In this document: in pieces, positions 31,610 through 44,519 of the stretch
Numbering within the stretch: the first letter of the stretch is position 1
Layout: the number at the start of each line of letters is the position of its first letter
Assembly (NCBI GenBank): GCA_019454045.1
Contig: SKCR01047726.1
Location: forward strand, 1-64,000
Length of the DNA: 64,000 nt
Source of the DNA: Zanthoxylum bungeanum
Lineage: Eukaryota; Streptophyta; Magnoliopsida; Sapindales; Rutaceae
Direction of reading: 5' to 3'
Translations under genes and position numbers: made by a program
The notes under the pieces: model-generated
What the model was told of the DNA's origin: nothing
What the model saw: the letters and a program-made list of their open reading frames with translations, nothing else
Databases searched by the model: none

Positions 31610-33198
31610 TGATTACGCCCAAATATGACTTGCGGTTATCGCAGTATAGCTGGGGTGTCGATTCCTCAGAGAGATGGTTACAGGAACTAATTTACTCAAA
31701 CAAGAACGTTAACGGTAACTTAATAAATAAAACGATAAGATTGGTAATTAAAATAAAGATAAATAAGATAATAAAAAAGGTAATAAACGATAATGGCAGA
31801 GAAAAGCAGCAAAGCGTCGGGAATCCCTCTTGCATCAAACTCCTATATTCAGTTATTAATTCCCATTACTACTCAGTTGAGGGTTTCACATCCCAAACCA
31901 ACAACCGGAAGATATTCAATTTTACACATATTCAAATTCTAAGGCAATTAATGATTATTTTCCCTATGTTAACAGCACACAAAAGCCATCGTTACGAGCT
32001 ATCTAACGTCGACAATATACCCTCAGGCATACTGTAGCAGAAGACCAACACGCAAAACAACTTTACCAGTCACAATTAAATTCGCAAACCACACATAGAA
32101 GAAGCATGACTGGATCTATATGGGATTTGACAAAATATAATTTCTGGATTAATAAATTAAAAGATGATAGAAAATAATAACTATTAATTTTATTAAACGA
32201 TTAAAAGGGTTCGTAGGAATCAAAAACACAAATAATAAAATCCAACACAATAGTTCATCCCTAGCTTTGCCTAGGGGATTAGTTCCCCATAAAAGAAATA
32301 AAAATAACCCGAGATTGGAGATAAATATTGTTCTGAATCATCACGGCTCCGTATCCCGATTTTACGCTCTGATTTCTTCTCTCTCGGCCTGCGGCAGCTT
32401 CTCGGCCACGCACTGCTCTGTGCGTCTTTGCTTCTGTTTTTGCGCAGCCTCCCGTTCAGTTATTGTCTCTCTGTCCACGCCTAGCAGCCTCTCTCGGCTG
32501 ATCTCCTACGCTCAGCAGCTCCCTGCGTTTTTTGATTTGTTTTTGCGCAGCAGCCTATGCTGCTTCACGCCGTCCTGTTGCTTCTTCTTTGCTCCACGTG
32601 GAAGCTCTGTTTTATGTCTCACGCACAGCTTGGAGCTTTTGTCAACTTTGCATGTTTCTTTTATAGTAAACAATTGGAAACTTAATCCTGGCCCACGCCA
32701 CTTCTGCTTTTATTTAGTCTTGCAACTCATTCTCTCTTGCATGGCCCACGTGAAGCTCTCTTTATTTTCAACCCTTGGTCAACAATGGTGGCTAGGTCTT
32801 TCTTTCTCTTTTTGTCCTTCTATTCACGCCACTCTTGTAAGCAATCAACAATTCCAATTTGACTTTTTCTCTCTCCAAGTCACTATTTCTTCTCTCTTTG
32901 GTGGCGCCATGGCGCCTTACTCCTGGATTTTGTATGGGATTGTGGCGCCGCGGCGCCAGTTCAATCTTGGCTCTTCGCGTTCTTGGCTCCCGTGTGTGTC
33001 CTATGCACTTACAATTATCCCAGGATCCGTGTATTAATATTCCTACAAATAAAAATCACTAAATTAGTGTAAATAATAAATATTTCTAAATTAATATAAC
33101 AATAGGAATTATATACTAAAACATAAAATATATAACTAAATACTTAACAATAAGCCTAGATTAGTGATGTTTCAAAGTGCATTTTCATGCACTTATCA
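31610..33198 (-). repeat. 5' LTR of the Athila-like element
   Basis: 1589 bp, near-identical to 26482-28075. The 14-bp palindromes are at 32903-32916 and 32944-32957. GATGG follows at 33199-33203. Confidence 0.92.
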
Positions 33199-33203
33199 GA
33201 TGG

Positions 33204-34172
33204 CTTCATTTACAAAGTGATTAGTATGCATGCATGAATGTATGTATGAGGTGTATGAAATGCATGGTTAGTTCACACAGCATAAATCCTTTCAACCTTA
33301 TCTTTCCCACAGACATGGTAAGTCAATATCTACCCTAGATGTGGCTTAGCTTATGTACCAACAGGGGGCACACAAACTCGTTCTCTCAAATGCTAAAGGT
33401 AAACCTTAGCTATGCCGATTTCATTCTATCGTTGAAGACAAAGGCCGCCCATTTATAAAATGACTAATCCAAATATGGGGATCATGTCATCGTTTAAAAA
33501 TGATGAGTATGATCCTTAGTAATCACAGTTATAGGGGATGGGCCAGGAAATATTTATGAATGTCCAAACAGGCCAAGACAAGGCGTACCATTTCTGAATG
33601 AAAGTCAGTGTGAGTATCAGATTCATGTTTGGGCATATTTGGATTATAACTAAATATTCCAAGTCCAACGTGATTTTCATACATGGTGGCCCATTGACAT
33701 TTCAAAGCATTCGATCAAATTATCGTGGAACATGAACTTATTCCAGTTAAATGGCCCAACAAGTTTTTAGTCCCATGATAAAAAGATTCACTGGCTTCAA
33801 ATGGATAGGGCCCAATCACAAGCAATAGGGAGGCTGCTATATGATAATCTACTACAAGCTTTTATGTGAGCTTATAAGAGTATGACCTAAGCTCTTATCA
33901 GTGAAGGTTTGCCCACAACTAGATCTCCCCACTTAAGGGTTCAATGATCAAGTGGACACATTTTTTGTATACCCAAGGGTACGTGCCAATAAGTTATGGT
34001 TATCATCACATACCAATCCACAGATTTATGTTAAAGTGATTTCTCGATACTTGTCACCATCAGGGTGTAAAGGTTATGCAAAAATAATGAAGAAGTGGTT
34101 CATCTTAGTCTTTCCAAAAATACTATAAGGTATTTTTAGGGACGATTCTGTATCCCTAATGGAGTCACTATT
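33204..34172 (-). other. Internal leader of element X2, no gene
   Basis: About 970 bp without a recognisable frame, between the Athila-like insertion and the X2 LTR. On the minus strand the X2 LTR ends CTCCTACA and is followed at once by AATAGTGACTCCATTAGGG (34172-34153), similar to the tRNA-Arg-type primer site of Tat/Ogre gypsy elements. This makes the LTR to the right a 5' LTR of a minus-strand element whose interior lies here. Confidence 0.5.
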
Positions 34173-35259
34173 TGTAGGAGCGAAGCAAGGTTTACCATTA
34201 TACCTATGACGTCGACGACCACTACACTGTTGGGCTCACAGCTCGTAGAGAGTACTGATAGTCTCATAGTGGGACTAACCAGAGAATAATAGAGTCACCA
34301 CCTAGTATGAAACACTGTGAATGATTTAAGGCTGCATTATACCCCTTGCAAGGTCCGACCTTAAACCCATTTTCAGTTTGAAATGGTCTCTTACTATGTC
34401 AGTATAATGACCGGCGTAAACACACACGTATAACGCAAGCGTACGTATCGTTCAAGTAGTATAAAAATATCGATCCCACGAGGACTTAATTCCTACTGTT
34501 GTTATTAATTATTGATACTATTTATTTACAAGTATCTAATTATAGGGAGAAGGGAATTGATTGCTTTTGGTTGGTTGAATGTGGATTTGCTAATTAAAAT
34601 AAAAACAGACTCAAAAGAAAATACTAAGGAAAATAAAAGAAAAGACTCAAAGATCTAGGGTCGTGACTCCACACAATATTATATAAAGATGAATTGATTC
34701 TCTTATATATGTGTAATAAATTAGTTTGCTAACCTGGAACACGAAAATATGCAAAAAGCCTATGTCGATGGTCAGACGCAAATACCCAGTATAACCCAAT
34801 TGAACCATATTTTTTATGTCAACCAAATTACCTGGATTCATTAAGATTAAGTTCCAATTATGGCTACCTCCGCCCGACAGGTATATGTTTATCCTGTAAG
34901 GAAATTTATTAAAGGGTTATCTATCCTCTAGGAAGATCGTGGGCTATTGAATCTAAGGCTGAAACTTAAAATTCCTATGTCTAGTTCATTTTAGTTTACC
35001 ACATCAATCTTATTGGTGATCAGACAACAAGAAGCATTAAGCTTAAGACTCAATAAACAAACTAAAGAATTACCCATAAAAAGAAAATCAATTATTAAGT
35101 GTGAATATTGTGTTTCATCACTTCCCTAGAATAAAATAAAATGCTGGGGCTAGAGGATCCACATTTAATATTTCTTATCTAGGAATCTCATTTATTATAA
35201 AATATAAATTATTTTATGTTTTGCTTTCTCAAGAATAAATATTGTTAAACATTTAAAAT

Positions 35260-35388
35260 CAGCCATATAGGCGGTAATCCATTTAGTCCAATTACACCAG
35301 CCATATAGGCGGTAATTATCTGTCACATAAAGACCAGCCATATAGGCAGTAAAGTAATTTATATTTAGATCAACCATATAGGCGGTAA
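35260..35388 (-). repeat. Four-unit repeat with 37-bp period in Y1
   Basis: Four copies of ACCAGCCATATAGGCGGTAA (0-3 changes) start at about 35259, 35296, 35333 and 35369. The spacers are unlike one another. The same array is present in Y2 at 57581-57711. Confidence 0.85.
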
Positions 35389-35701
35389 TAAAATCTGACA
35401 TTAATTAATCCGGTTAAATTATAATTTATAAATTATAATTAAGTGAGATTTACCTAAATAATTATATTAAATGTTTCACATTTTACCCCAGCGGTAAATT
35501 AACTACTAAACATAAAAGAACAAAAAGAAAAGAAAATAAAAGAAAATAAATTTTATTACAAAAAGTAAAAGTGCATAATTAAAAATACTAAAAGTAAAAA
35601 TGCTTAATTTAAATTACAAAAACTTAAACACACAAGATGCAATCCTTAAAGTCCTTACAAAACTCAAGGAATACATGCTTTGAATTCTGAAATCGAGCTG
35701 A

Positions 35702-35709
35702 ATTTATAG
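35702..35709 (-). promoter_or_regulatory. TATA box of Y1
   Basis: Minus strand CCTATAAATT directly downstream of the CG-rich palindrome at 35726-35739 and the G-box array. The same arrangement occurs in Y2. Confidence 0.6.
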
Positions 35710-35725
35710 GCGTCAGTAGGGGGTT

Positions 35726-35739
35726 GGCGTCGCGACGCC
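35726..35739. repeat. 14-bp perfect palindrome in Y1
   Basis: GGCGTCGCGACGCC. A 12-bp version, GCGTCGCGACGC, stands at 36249-36260 on the other side of the G-box array. Confidence 0.9.
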
Positions 35740-35793
35740 CGTTTTGTCGATGTGGAAGCTTCTGGTTCGTCGGCTTCAGATTCTGGATAAGGT

Positions 35794-36165
35794 GACACGT
35801 GGCAAGGTGGTTGGAGCTCAATTATTGTGACATGTGGCGGCTTCTGATTTGTCGACTCAGATTCTTATCCGCCACGTGTCGATTTCGGATAAGTGAGTCA
35901 ATAATAGATGCTGACATGGCGCTGACATGGCGACACGTGGCGAAAGGGACTGTCGGCACCATAGAATTACGACATGTGGAACGCTGTGATTGGTTGATGA
36001 TGACGTGGCGATGATGTGGCACGTTGACTCGGTCAATTGGTGATGTGGATGATGACGTGGCAGACACGTGGAGCGACACGTGGCGATGGTGACTGTCGGC
36101 ACCGTAGGATGATGACACGTGGCACGGCGCAGGTTAGCAGATCGGTTGTGATGGTGACATGTGGC
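35794..36165 (-). promoter_or_regulatory. G-box/ABRE-like array in Y1
   Basis: Six GACACGTGGC-type boxes (35794, 35871 as GCCACGTGTC, 35932, 36063, 36075, 36113) and three or more CATGTG variants (35829, 35971, 36156), plus several GACGTGGC and GATGTGGC half forms. CACGTG is the core recognised by plant bZIP and bHLH factors; ACGTGGC is the ABA-response element core. Confidence 0.7.
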
Positions 36166-36623
36166 ACAGCGCACGTTAGCAAAGTCAAATTTCCTCAGAT
36201 TCTGACTTGTGGACCCGGCGCACGTTAGCATGTCTTGGTGCATGTTAGGCGTCGCGACGCGGAAAATTACCAAAATGCCCTTTTTGTCCAATTTTCACTG
36301 TTTTGATTCCAAATCAACTCCAGCATGTCCTGAACTTTATTTATCTACAAAATAACAATAAAACACATCAAAACGTTCACAAAACTCAAGAACCTATACA
36401 AAATATTAGGTTAAATGAGTGGGAAATAGTGATATAAATACCACATATCATATAATATTCATGCTAAAAGGAGGATCCACATGTCTTATAATGCATTCAC
36501 ACAAGACAATTATATTGCATACAATCACTCAAATAACAAATAATATTGTAATCAACAAAATTTTATGTATTACTATAGTCAAAGATAAATGAGCATAAAG
36601 AACGAATAAAACAAACTCATCCG

Positions 36624-38681
36624 TGTTGGAATTCTCTAAGGTCCCAATGATCAATTATCAAGCAAGAAACACATGTGAATACATTCAAGGGAGTTGCAAA
36701 ATACTCACAATGATCGGTTGAGTCGATGCGGTGATGAACAAAACTCATTTTCTGCCTTCCTCCAAGCTCGGCAGTCCACTGTTTTGCAGTCCTCATTTCC
36801 GGCCATTAATGTCCTCCATGGAAGCTCCAAGCTTGTGTTGATTCCTTGCTCATGTAGTGAGTTCCCTATCACCTTTGTATGGACTCATTTGTGTGCTAGC
36901 ACTCAAAAAATTTGCCACAAATTTCACTCTTTTCCTTCTTTATTTTCACGGTCAAACCAGAAACATTTTGAGAAGAAAGTGGCATGTTGGCCGAGAGAGA
37001 AGAATGAGAAGTTTGGCTCCCATTCGTGAGCCATGGAGAGAGAGAGAGATTAAAGTGTTGTTTTTAATTTTTTTTGTATATCAAATACCAAAAATTAAAA
37101 GTCAAATACAATTAAAATAATGATATATTTCTTTCAAGCTTTCAAAAAACTTTTCAACAACTTCTATCAACTCACATCAATCAATCAATGTGACAAGTTG
37201 TCACATCACTAAAAGTGACAAATGATTTGACGCTTGATGCGACTAGCGATTTGACGCTTGATTTGACTTGCGTGCCGCACTCGATTTCGAAATGCGAATG
37301 CGCTCGCAAACAATCCCGGGCTCGGGTTCGCTAATTCCAAATTAACGAATTTTCCGTTGCGACGCAATTAAATGATTATATCTAGCGAAATCACTATTCA
37401 CATCGCTAACGAATTAATTCTAAATTAATTCGTTCGCCCGAATTAAAATCTAATTTTAATTCTACGTCGAAATCCAATTTAATTTAATATATCGAATATA
37501 TTAATTAATCGATTAATTCCAAATTAATCGTTATCTCTCTTTAATCGATATTTTATCCCAGATAAAATATCTCTGTAATTAATCTCAGATTAATTTTCTC
37601 TCTCGTCTAATTAATCCCAGATTAATTAAAGTGCGAGTCACACATCATCGGTGAATCTTCGGGAAACGACCCATGAGATCCCCGGATATGTTGGCAGTAA
37701 ATTCGGTCGTCGGACTATCCGAACACGTAAGTACCTCGTACTACGTTTGTTACCGATTTACAAGACAAGGTTGGCTTCTAGCAAAGCGCCATGCCTACCC
37801 AATTCTCGAGAAACATGCTTACAGGAATAAGTGATCTATATCAGGCGTAGTATACGTAGTATTGTGTATGTCGATCCAATATCGGATGATCACGTGCTAG
37901 GCCTGGGGCTAGAATTTTGTCTGCCCCGTACGAAGCACATGTCGGATGTCAGGTAACTAGTCTCTATAATCGGATATACATGACCTTGTCATAATATCTC
38001 GATAGCTGTAGTATTTAAGAGAACCAGTCCCGTATCCTACGTGACCATCATCTCCACTATGACTGGAGTGATACTTCCGTCTTGACATCACACCAACACA
38101 CTACGATTCTCGATATACCCAGAAGAGGCGTACGCAGAAACCGATTAAAGCCCTGGACGACCAAAACCAAAGTATATTGATTGTCGCAAGTATTAGCGGT
38201 GCAAGTCTCAGGTTAAGACCAAATACACCTACCCTGATTTCGGACTTCCATAGACACATAGTCATACTACCAATGGAATTCCGATGGGGTCTATCCAGAG
38301 CGAAGCTGTTTCCCGTACTATCGGTAAAACACAACCTCATATTACACTTGCATGAGTATCCTATACCCAAATATATGAGAACTATGCCGTTGTGCCCTCA
38401 CAACGCGCACATGTGTAATACTAGTCTTTTACGCATTTATCGATGTCCAATCTCGATAATACTCTGACTAGGGATATTTAATGATTTATCCTTCATGGAC
38501 TGATATTGTCTCATATCATTCTCAATCCAGGAACAAATCATAGGGACCTTCTATCATTTATATATCTTGGTGATCTAATCACAAATGATAAGAGTGCAAT
38601 CTTATTTGTCACATAGTTAATTTGTACAACAACACCATGATCTGTACAAATAGTGACGCTATGGGTCATAATTGTCCAACA
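36624..38681 (-). repeat. 3' LTR of Copia-C
   Basis: 2058 bp. Hairpin array at about 37405-37635. Confidence 0.9.
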
Positions 38682-38949
38682 ATCTCCCACTTGGCCTATA
38701 GCCAGTCACTCGAGTGTTTAACACCCGAACTATGTACGGTTGGCTCAAACTGCTGAGAAAATACTTTCATCAGCGGATTTGCATGATTATCGTCTGATGC
38801 GATTTATTCGATCATCACATCGCCGCGATGCATGATCCGAATGAATTAGATGAATAGTCGAAGTATTTATCTGGATCGTTGATGAGACCGTTAATTCTTT
38901 AGCATGTGCTGACGCCTAGCTCAGCAGCTAACATGATTATATCTAATCT

Positions 38950-41480
38950 AATTAGATTTATTGTCGACCCAAATGGCTTCTATTGCTGCCTCAGCTGCAG
39001 CAATATTTCGCATTTGTTGTTTATTTGGTAACAGTATCTTGCTTGGAAGATTTCTAGCTCACTGTTCTGTTATTCAAACTGTATAGTACAGTTTGCGACT
39101 TATAGTCGTCTTTACCGGTTAGGAAACTTGCAGTAGTGAACCCAGTCACTTCAGGTTCTCCATCTCCATAGTTTAAGACAGCATCATTAGTTCTCTAAGA
39201 TACTAACGGATGTTGTTAACATCAATCCAGTGATTATCACTTGGATTGGCCTGTTTCTGAATCCATATACTCAAAGCGTATGAGACACCAGGTCGCGTAC
39301 ATTTTTCAATGTACGGTTTCTCGGAGAGTTTCAACAACTTTTAGATCTATCCCAGTAGATCTTTATTCCTAGAATAAAAGTTGCTTCTCACAAGAATTCT
39401 ATAGAGAATTTTCTCGAAAGCCAAGCATTCACCGATAGTTTTATGGGAATATCATTTCCAAGAAATGACATATTATCATTATTTTATAGGACAACCACTG
39501 CCAGTGCGCTCCCACTAACCTCCTTATATACACAAGAATCATTTCGTTTTGAATTAAATCATAAACTATTATGATTACATCAAAATGATAATTCCAAGAA
39601 CCTAATGCTTGCTTCAATCCAAACATGGATCGAATAACCTGCAAACCTTGTTTGCTAGTTTTGGTACGACAAAACTGACAGGATGTTGTAAACATCCTCC
39701 GAAAGGTTTTCGTTTAAGGAAAGCGATTTTCCCGTTCAGCTGACATATTTCATAAATGAAACATGCAGCATTAGCAAGCATTATCCAAATGGATTTACCA
39801 TGGCAACAGGTAAAAGGTTGAATCGTAATCAACACAATGTTGATAACGATACATTTCCGCTACAAGCCTAGCTTAATACGTTGGTATGTTGTCATCCATG
39901 TATGTCTTTCTTGAAGACTTATATAGTACCAGTAGGCACAATGCCTTGCGGTACATCAACTATTGTCTAAACTTGGTTGATATACATGGAATCCATTTCG
40001 GACTCATGGCACTTTGCCATAATAGGGAGTCGATACCTTGTATCACTTCCTCATACGTAGTCAGTTGGTATTTCTCAAAAGATTGACATCTTTACGAGGT
40101 GAGATCAGAAACCCATACCCCAGGTTATTTTCTGACTCTCTCCAAACTATGTGGTTCTTTGTGTATTCGAAGATTACTGGTATAGTTTCATCCTTGATGA
40201 ACTATTATGTTCCATTATGAATCGATGCTTGGAATAGTATTACTCCGATTTTCATCGAGTTTTACTATCCTCCCACTTACCACTGCATATAGGTATTCCT
40301 CTTAGGAAAATCGCATGGCAAGCAACAATTAAATTGTTCCCTTGTGAGTTGTATAAGTACTATACTTTGGTATCCCTAGGATAACCTACAATTTGGAATT
40401 TATCCAATTTGGGTTCTAGTTTGGTATCATCCAAACGTATGCCTAGCATCCCAAATATTCAGGATTGAGAAGCCCAGTTTCTTTCATGTTCATATCTAAT
40501 ATGAAATCTGTCAAACAGATTTTAATGGAACCTTATTCTAAATAAGTTCCGCACTGTTTATGCTTATCCGTTAAAGGAAACGGTAGCTTAGAGCGACTCA
40601 TGATTAACCTTATCATGTCCAACAAAATTCGGTTACTCTGTTCGGACACATCATCAAACTGACGTGTTCCGAGAGGAGTCCTCATTGAAAGAATACTATA
40701 CTCTTTCAAGTATAGTAGAAACTTATTGCTTAAGTATTTTCCGTTATGGTCTTACCGTGTCAGTTTAATACCTTAGCCGATCTGTTTGTCTATTTCGCGT
40801 CGAAAACTTTAAAAGTTTCTGATTTGTGTTTCTAAAGAGACACATAACCATAACGCGATGCCACATCCGTAAAGGTCACGAAACATTCATATCCACCTCT
40901 AGCCTAGCTAGACATGGGCCCACTTGCTTCACTATGAACTAGGGCTAACAGATCTGTGGCATTTACACTTTTACCAAGTAAATGTGTTATAGGCACTTTG
41001 CCTAATAAACTAGATTCATAGACATTATTTGAATAGAATCAAATTTGTCCTTGTACCCAATCTTCAAAAGTGCGGATATACGAGTCTTGTTTAATTGTTT
41101 CCTAGACAACAATGCCACAATTAGTCTCTTCTGATCAAATCAGTTTGAGCTGTTTGTTTGTCATGTATATATATTTGAGATTTATTTATATTCAAAATAT
41201 AAATTCTGTTATTCACATCTAATGTGTTTATCTCAATATCATCTTTATATAATGAAACACTTTAGTGTTCTAGAATATAAAGGTTCACCCGCAGCGGGTT
41301 AAACACTGATATAGAGATGATGTTTCTAGTCAAACTAGTCACATTATAACAGTTTCCTAATTTAAATACACACCTGAAGGTAGTTCCTAAACTTAGGTAT
41401 CTACGGTTGAAACAGAGACTTTCGTCCCGTTTCCAAGTCGCAGATTAATCTCAACTAAAGTCAGTATCCTGCTCATAGCA
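38950..41480 (-). pseudogene. Copia-C pol remnant
   Basis: RT is the most readable part: SMFGLKQALGSWNYHFD and VYDLIQNE near 39640-39520, and SIWIMLANAACFIYEI with LNGKIAFL near 39790-39710, in different frames. The YVDD box is destroyed. Integrase and RNase H can be followed only by alignment with Copia-B and -D. Confidence 0.7.
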
Positions 41481-42220
41481 GATTCTGAACATCAGTATAT
41501 ATTTATGTACCACACTAAGTATTTAAAATCCAATTTTAATACTAGTAGTGAAGATATTTATGACAAACATATCTGAAGTCAGAGTCTTGATTGTCTTCAA
41601 TTCCTTCATGTCTGCTTTGTCCAAATGACAGTCACGCTTCTGTGATCCCGTTTGCCACAATTTAGGCAGACATTTTGGGATATGTCCTTTTATCTTCCTA
41701 GGAGATTATAATGATTTTGTCTTTGCCATTTTCCACATTCAGAAGCGTTCGGCCTATCCTTAGCATACTGGAATGTCGAAGTAAAGTGCGCATTGCGCTA
41801 CTTGCCTTATTGCAAACTTTGACTTTGTCTCCTTGAGAATAGTCATTAACTCTCCAAGAGTTATGTATTGCAATTTAGTACTTCTAAGATCTAAAATAGA
41901 TCTATGAAGATCCTTCAATTTCATTATCATACTTTAAGGATCTAATCATTAGTTCTGATTCAGAAATTAAGGAGTCTACTACGACAAGCTTAATGGATTA
42001 AGCACTAAAGTTATCATCACATGAATCTTCCAAAGATCATGCTCTACTATTTGCTTAACTCCGGGCTTAGGCATAATATGTTATTTTATCAAATAAAGTA
42101 ACTTATTAGTTTTCAGGACCATTCTGAAATATTATTCCCAATTTGAAAATTAAGTCATTTAAATATATTTTCCCTAGGATTATGTATTAAACGTCAATCT
42201 TTCAATTTTATCTTGATTCT
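41481..42220 (-). pseudogene. Copia-C gag remnant
   Basis: The CCHC knuckle region is at about 41690-41620 (CLNCGKR, then a frameshift before the last C). The protease motif is lost. No frame longer than about 60 codons survives. Confidence 0.65.
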
Positions 42221-44503
42221 AATAGTCCAACTATTAATCAACGATTAAGGTACTATTATATATAATGATTACTATAGTCCAACTATATAATCAACTATAC
42301 TTTAATTAAATCAAATATATTGATTACTATAATCTAATTATATAACCAACTATATATGAATTATTTGAATACAGTCCAACTGTTAATTTAAAACAATGTT
42401 TAAATATTAGTCCAACTAACATTTAATATATTTGACGAATGATATTTGTTCGAGCGCGTATGGCAAGTAATTAAACGAATATTGCAAATTCAATTCTTGC
42501 CTCCCACTATTTTTCGGTGAGCCTCTAACCCTCTGTCGAGTACTCTGGAAACCGTGTTTCCTAGCGGGCTAGGATCCCGTTAAATATCACACAATCTTGA
42601 CTTTGGCCAACAAATTGTATGATAATTAACTAGGTAGATCTCTAAGATCAATTGGATCCAATCCAATTCCTAGATCCAGTAGAGGGACATCCAAGTCCGA
42701 AACATATATCTTTATATGCCAATATATCCAATATATTGCCTAACCTTTTTCCTCTGAATCAACTAAGCCTTGGCTTTGGCACAACAAACTTAGTGATCCC
42801 AATTAAGCGTGACCCATTGACCATGGAAAGCTTCGTAATCAATGTCGATGGACAAGAAGTGGTCTTGACTTTGGCCAACAAACCACAATTTGGACAAGAC
42901 ACCGATATGGAACAAAGGCTTCGTGATTCAAACACATCCTCGACAGACAAAGGCCTTGACTTTGGCCAACAAACCAATGTCGTCTTAGATCTTGAGTAAG
43001 AATCACTCAATGGGAGGAAAAACGCTTAATATTTTGCGAGGGTTTTTCGCGTGCAAATTGGCAACCAATTTATTATCTTTTTTAAGGTCTCATCATCATA
43101 CACCCTTAAACATGCATTCTAAACACATAATAAAGCGCGTATAAATAAAGTAATAATGATATGCGGATGGATACTTACATTGATCCTAGATCAAATCTCT
43201 CCATTTCTCTCTCCTGCTAGCACAAGTATTTACTTCTACCCGTTACACTACACTTCTAAAGAAACCTCATTTACATTGAGGGGAATAGGTGAGAAGAGAA
43301 TACAAAGAATAAGGAGGTAATAAGGCTGGACACGTAGATCCAATTTAATAAATTCCAAATTATTACAACAATTTATAAAATTGTCCCACCCATCTAATGT
43401 CCATCCGATATACATTATTCATGCATCGCAACCATGTATTCACACAAGCATGTTATCAATCAATCTAATCAAATTAACTAATCTGATAATTAATGACCAT
43501 CCAATGTTCAAACAACGATTTGATTTTGCGCGAGTCCAACTCGTTTTACGAATAAGTACTTAAAGTACGAATTCTCGAATTAAATTAAACTACATAATTA
43601 AATCCAATTCAATTTGTATTTAATACTAATTCATTATTTAATTCCAAATTAAATACTACACTTTATTAACGAACCTTTACGACTTAAATTCCAAATTTAA
43701 TCGTTACGGGTCTCAAAGCCCGATTAATATCCAATATTAATTTAATTAAAGTCCAATGGGCTTTTAATTAATTTCTTTAAGGCGTGGGCTTCGGCAACCA
43801 AAGCCCAATCAAGGAGTAACCTCATAAGCCTAGAAATCAATTTAGGCCCATTAGGCCCAATTAAACTTGAAAGGTTCATTAGTCGCATTTGGGCTTTATG
43901 GATGCGGTTTTGGGCCCAATTGGATCCAACTAATTTAGCCTAAACCCATCTTGGTACAACCAAGCCCAATAAGCTCATTTACAACATAACAAGCCCAAAT
44001 CCAATTTTAAGCCCAATTTAATTAAACCATAAAAATCCAATTTCATAATTTAATTAAACAAAGTGCATAGCATAACTAATTACCCAAATCAATATTTCCA
44101 AAACACCAAATTAGCCTAATTAATCATGCTTATCATCATTAAATCATGTCCAACACAATTTAACAAAAATCAAACCCATAAACCATGCTTTAACTCTCGG
44201 CTTTGTAGGGTTTTTAATGTCCGATTCATTTTCAATCCAATTGAATTTTAAATAAACATTACCAATTGATTTCCAACTCATCCAATGATCAAAAATCAAA
44301 ACCACCAAGACATTAGGGTTCATCTAATTTTCGGCCAAGCCATCCAAAATTGGGGAAAATTGTTCCAAACAAATTTCAACAAATTGATCCAATCAATCCT
44401 TAATTAAACATGTTTTAAGCATACTCAATCATCCAATTTCATTAAATCATGCTTAAAAACATTTTACCCAAATTTTAACCCTAATTCATGTTTCATGCTC
44501 AAA
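42221..44503 (-). other. Copia-C leader with motif arrays
   Basis: No gene. It contains the four leader motifs (42594, 42768, 42862, 42953), the GGCCCA/AGCCCA cluster (about 43706-44010) and the leader hairpin at 43679-43704 (left arm ACGACTTAAATT, spacer CCA, right arm AATTTAATCGT). Confidence 0.7.
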
Positions 44504-44519
44504 TGGCTTAAGATACCAT

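Larger units (their letters stand above)
26482..33198 (-). mobile_element. Athila-like gypsy element, Gag-only, non-autonomous
   Basis: LTRs of 1594 bp (26482-28075) and 1589 bp (31610-33198) with TG...CA ends, perfect TSD GATGG (26477-26481 and 33199-33203), an 18-nt Athila-type primer site and a PPT. The 3.5-kb interior holds one open Gag frame and then passes directly into the conserved 3' non-coding region of these elements; protease, RT, RNase H and integrase are absent. This is the architecture of gag-only non-autonomous elements (TR-GAG type). By eye the LTRs differ by 4 substitutions and 9 single-base indels, so the insertion is young. Mobility would need enzymes from a related full element. 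Confidence 0.92.
34408..36450 (-). mobile_element. Solo LTR Y1
   Basis: Begins TGACCGGCGT and ends CATATCA on the plus strand, with perfect TSD TATAA (34403-34407 and 36451-36455). Its 2043 bp are the reverse complement of solo LTR Y2. Contents in transcript order (minus strand): G-box array (36165-35794), TATA box (35709-35702), a four-unit 37-bp repeat (35388-35260), LTR end. The LTR end style (CGATCCCACGAGG complement) resembles Athila/Tat gypsy LTRs; superfamily is inference. Confidence 0.9.

Noticed and set aside
32267..33037. A 256-codon open frame on the plus strand
   Set aside because: It lies inside the 5' LTR of the Athila-like element, antisense to it, and is broken by indels in the partner LTR. 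The composition is Ser/Leu/Cys-rich as expected from CT-rich LTR DNA, with no family likeness.
35822..36291. Antisense open frames in the Y1 G-box array
   Set aside because: Same cause as in Y2: overlapping frames in repeated CG-rich units.
42652..42999. A 115-codon plus-strand open frame in the Copia-C leader
   Set aside because: It spans the fourfold leader motif, is antisense to the element and is not conserved as a frame in Copia-B or -D.
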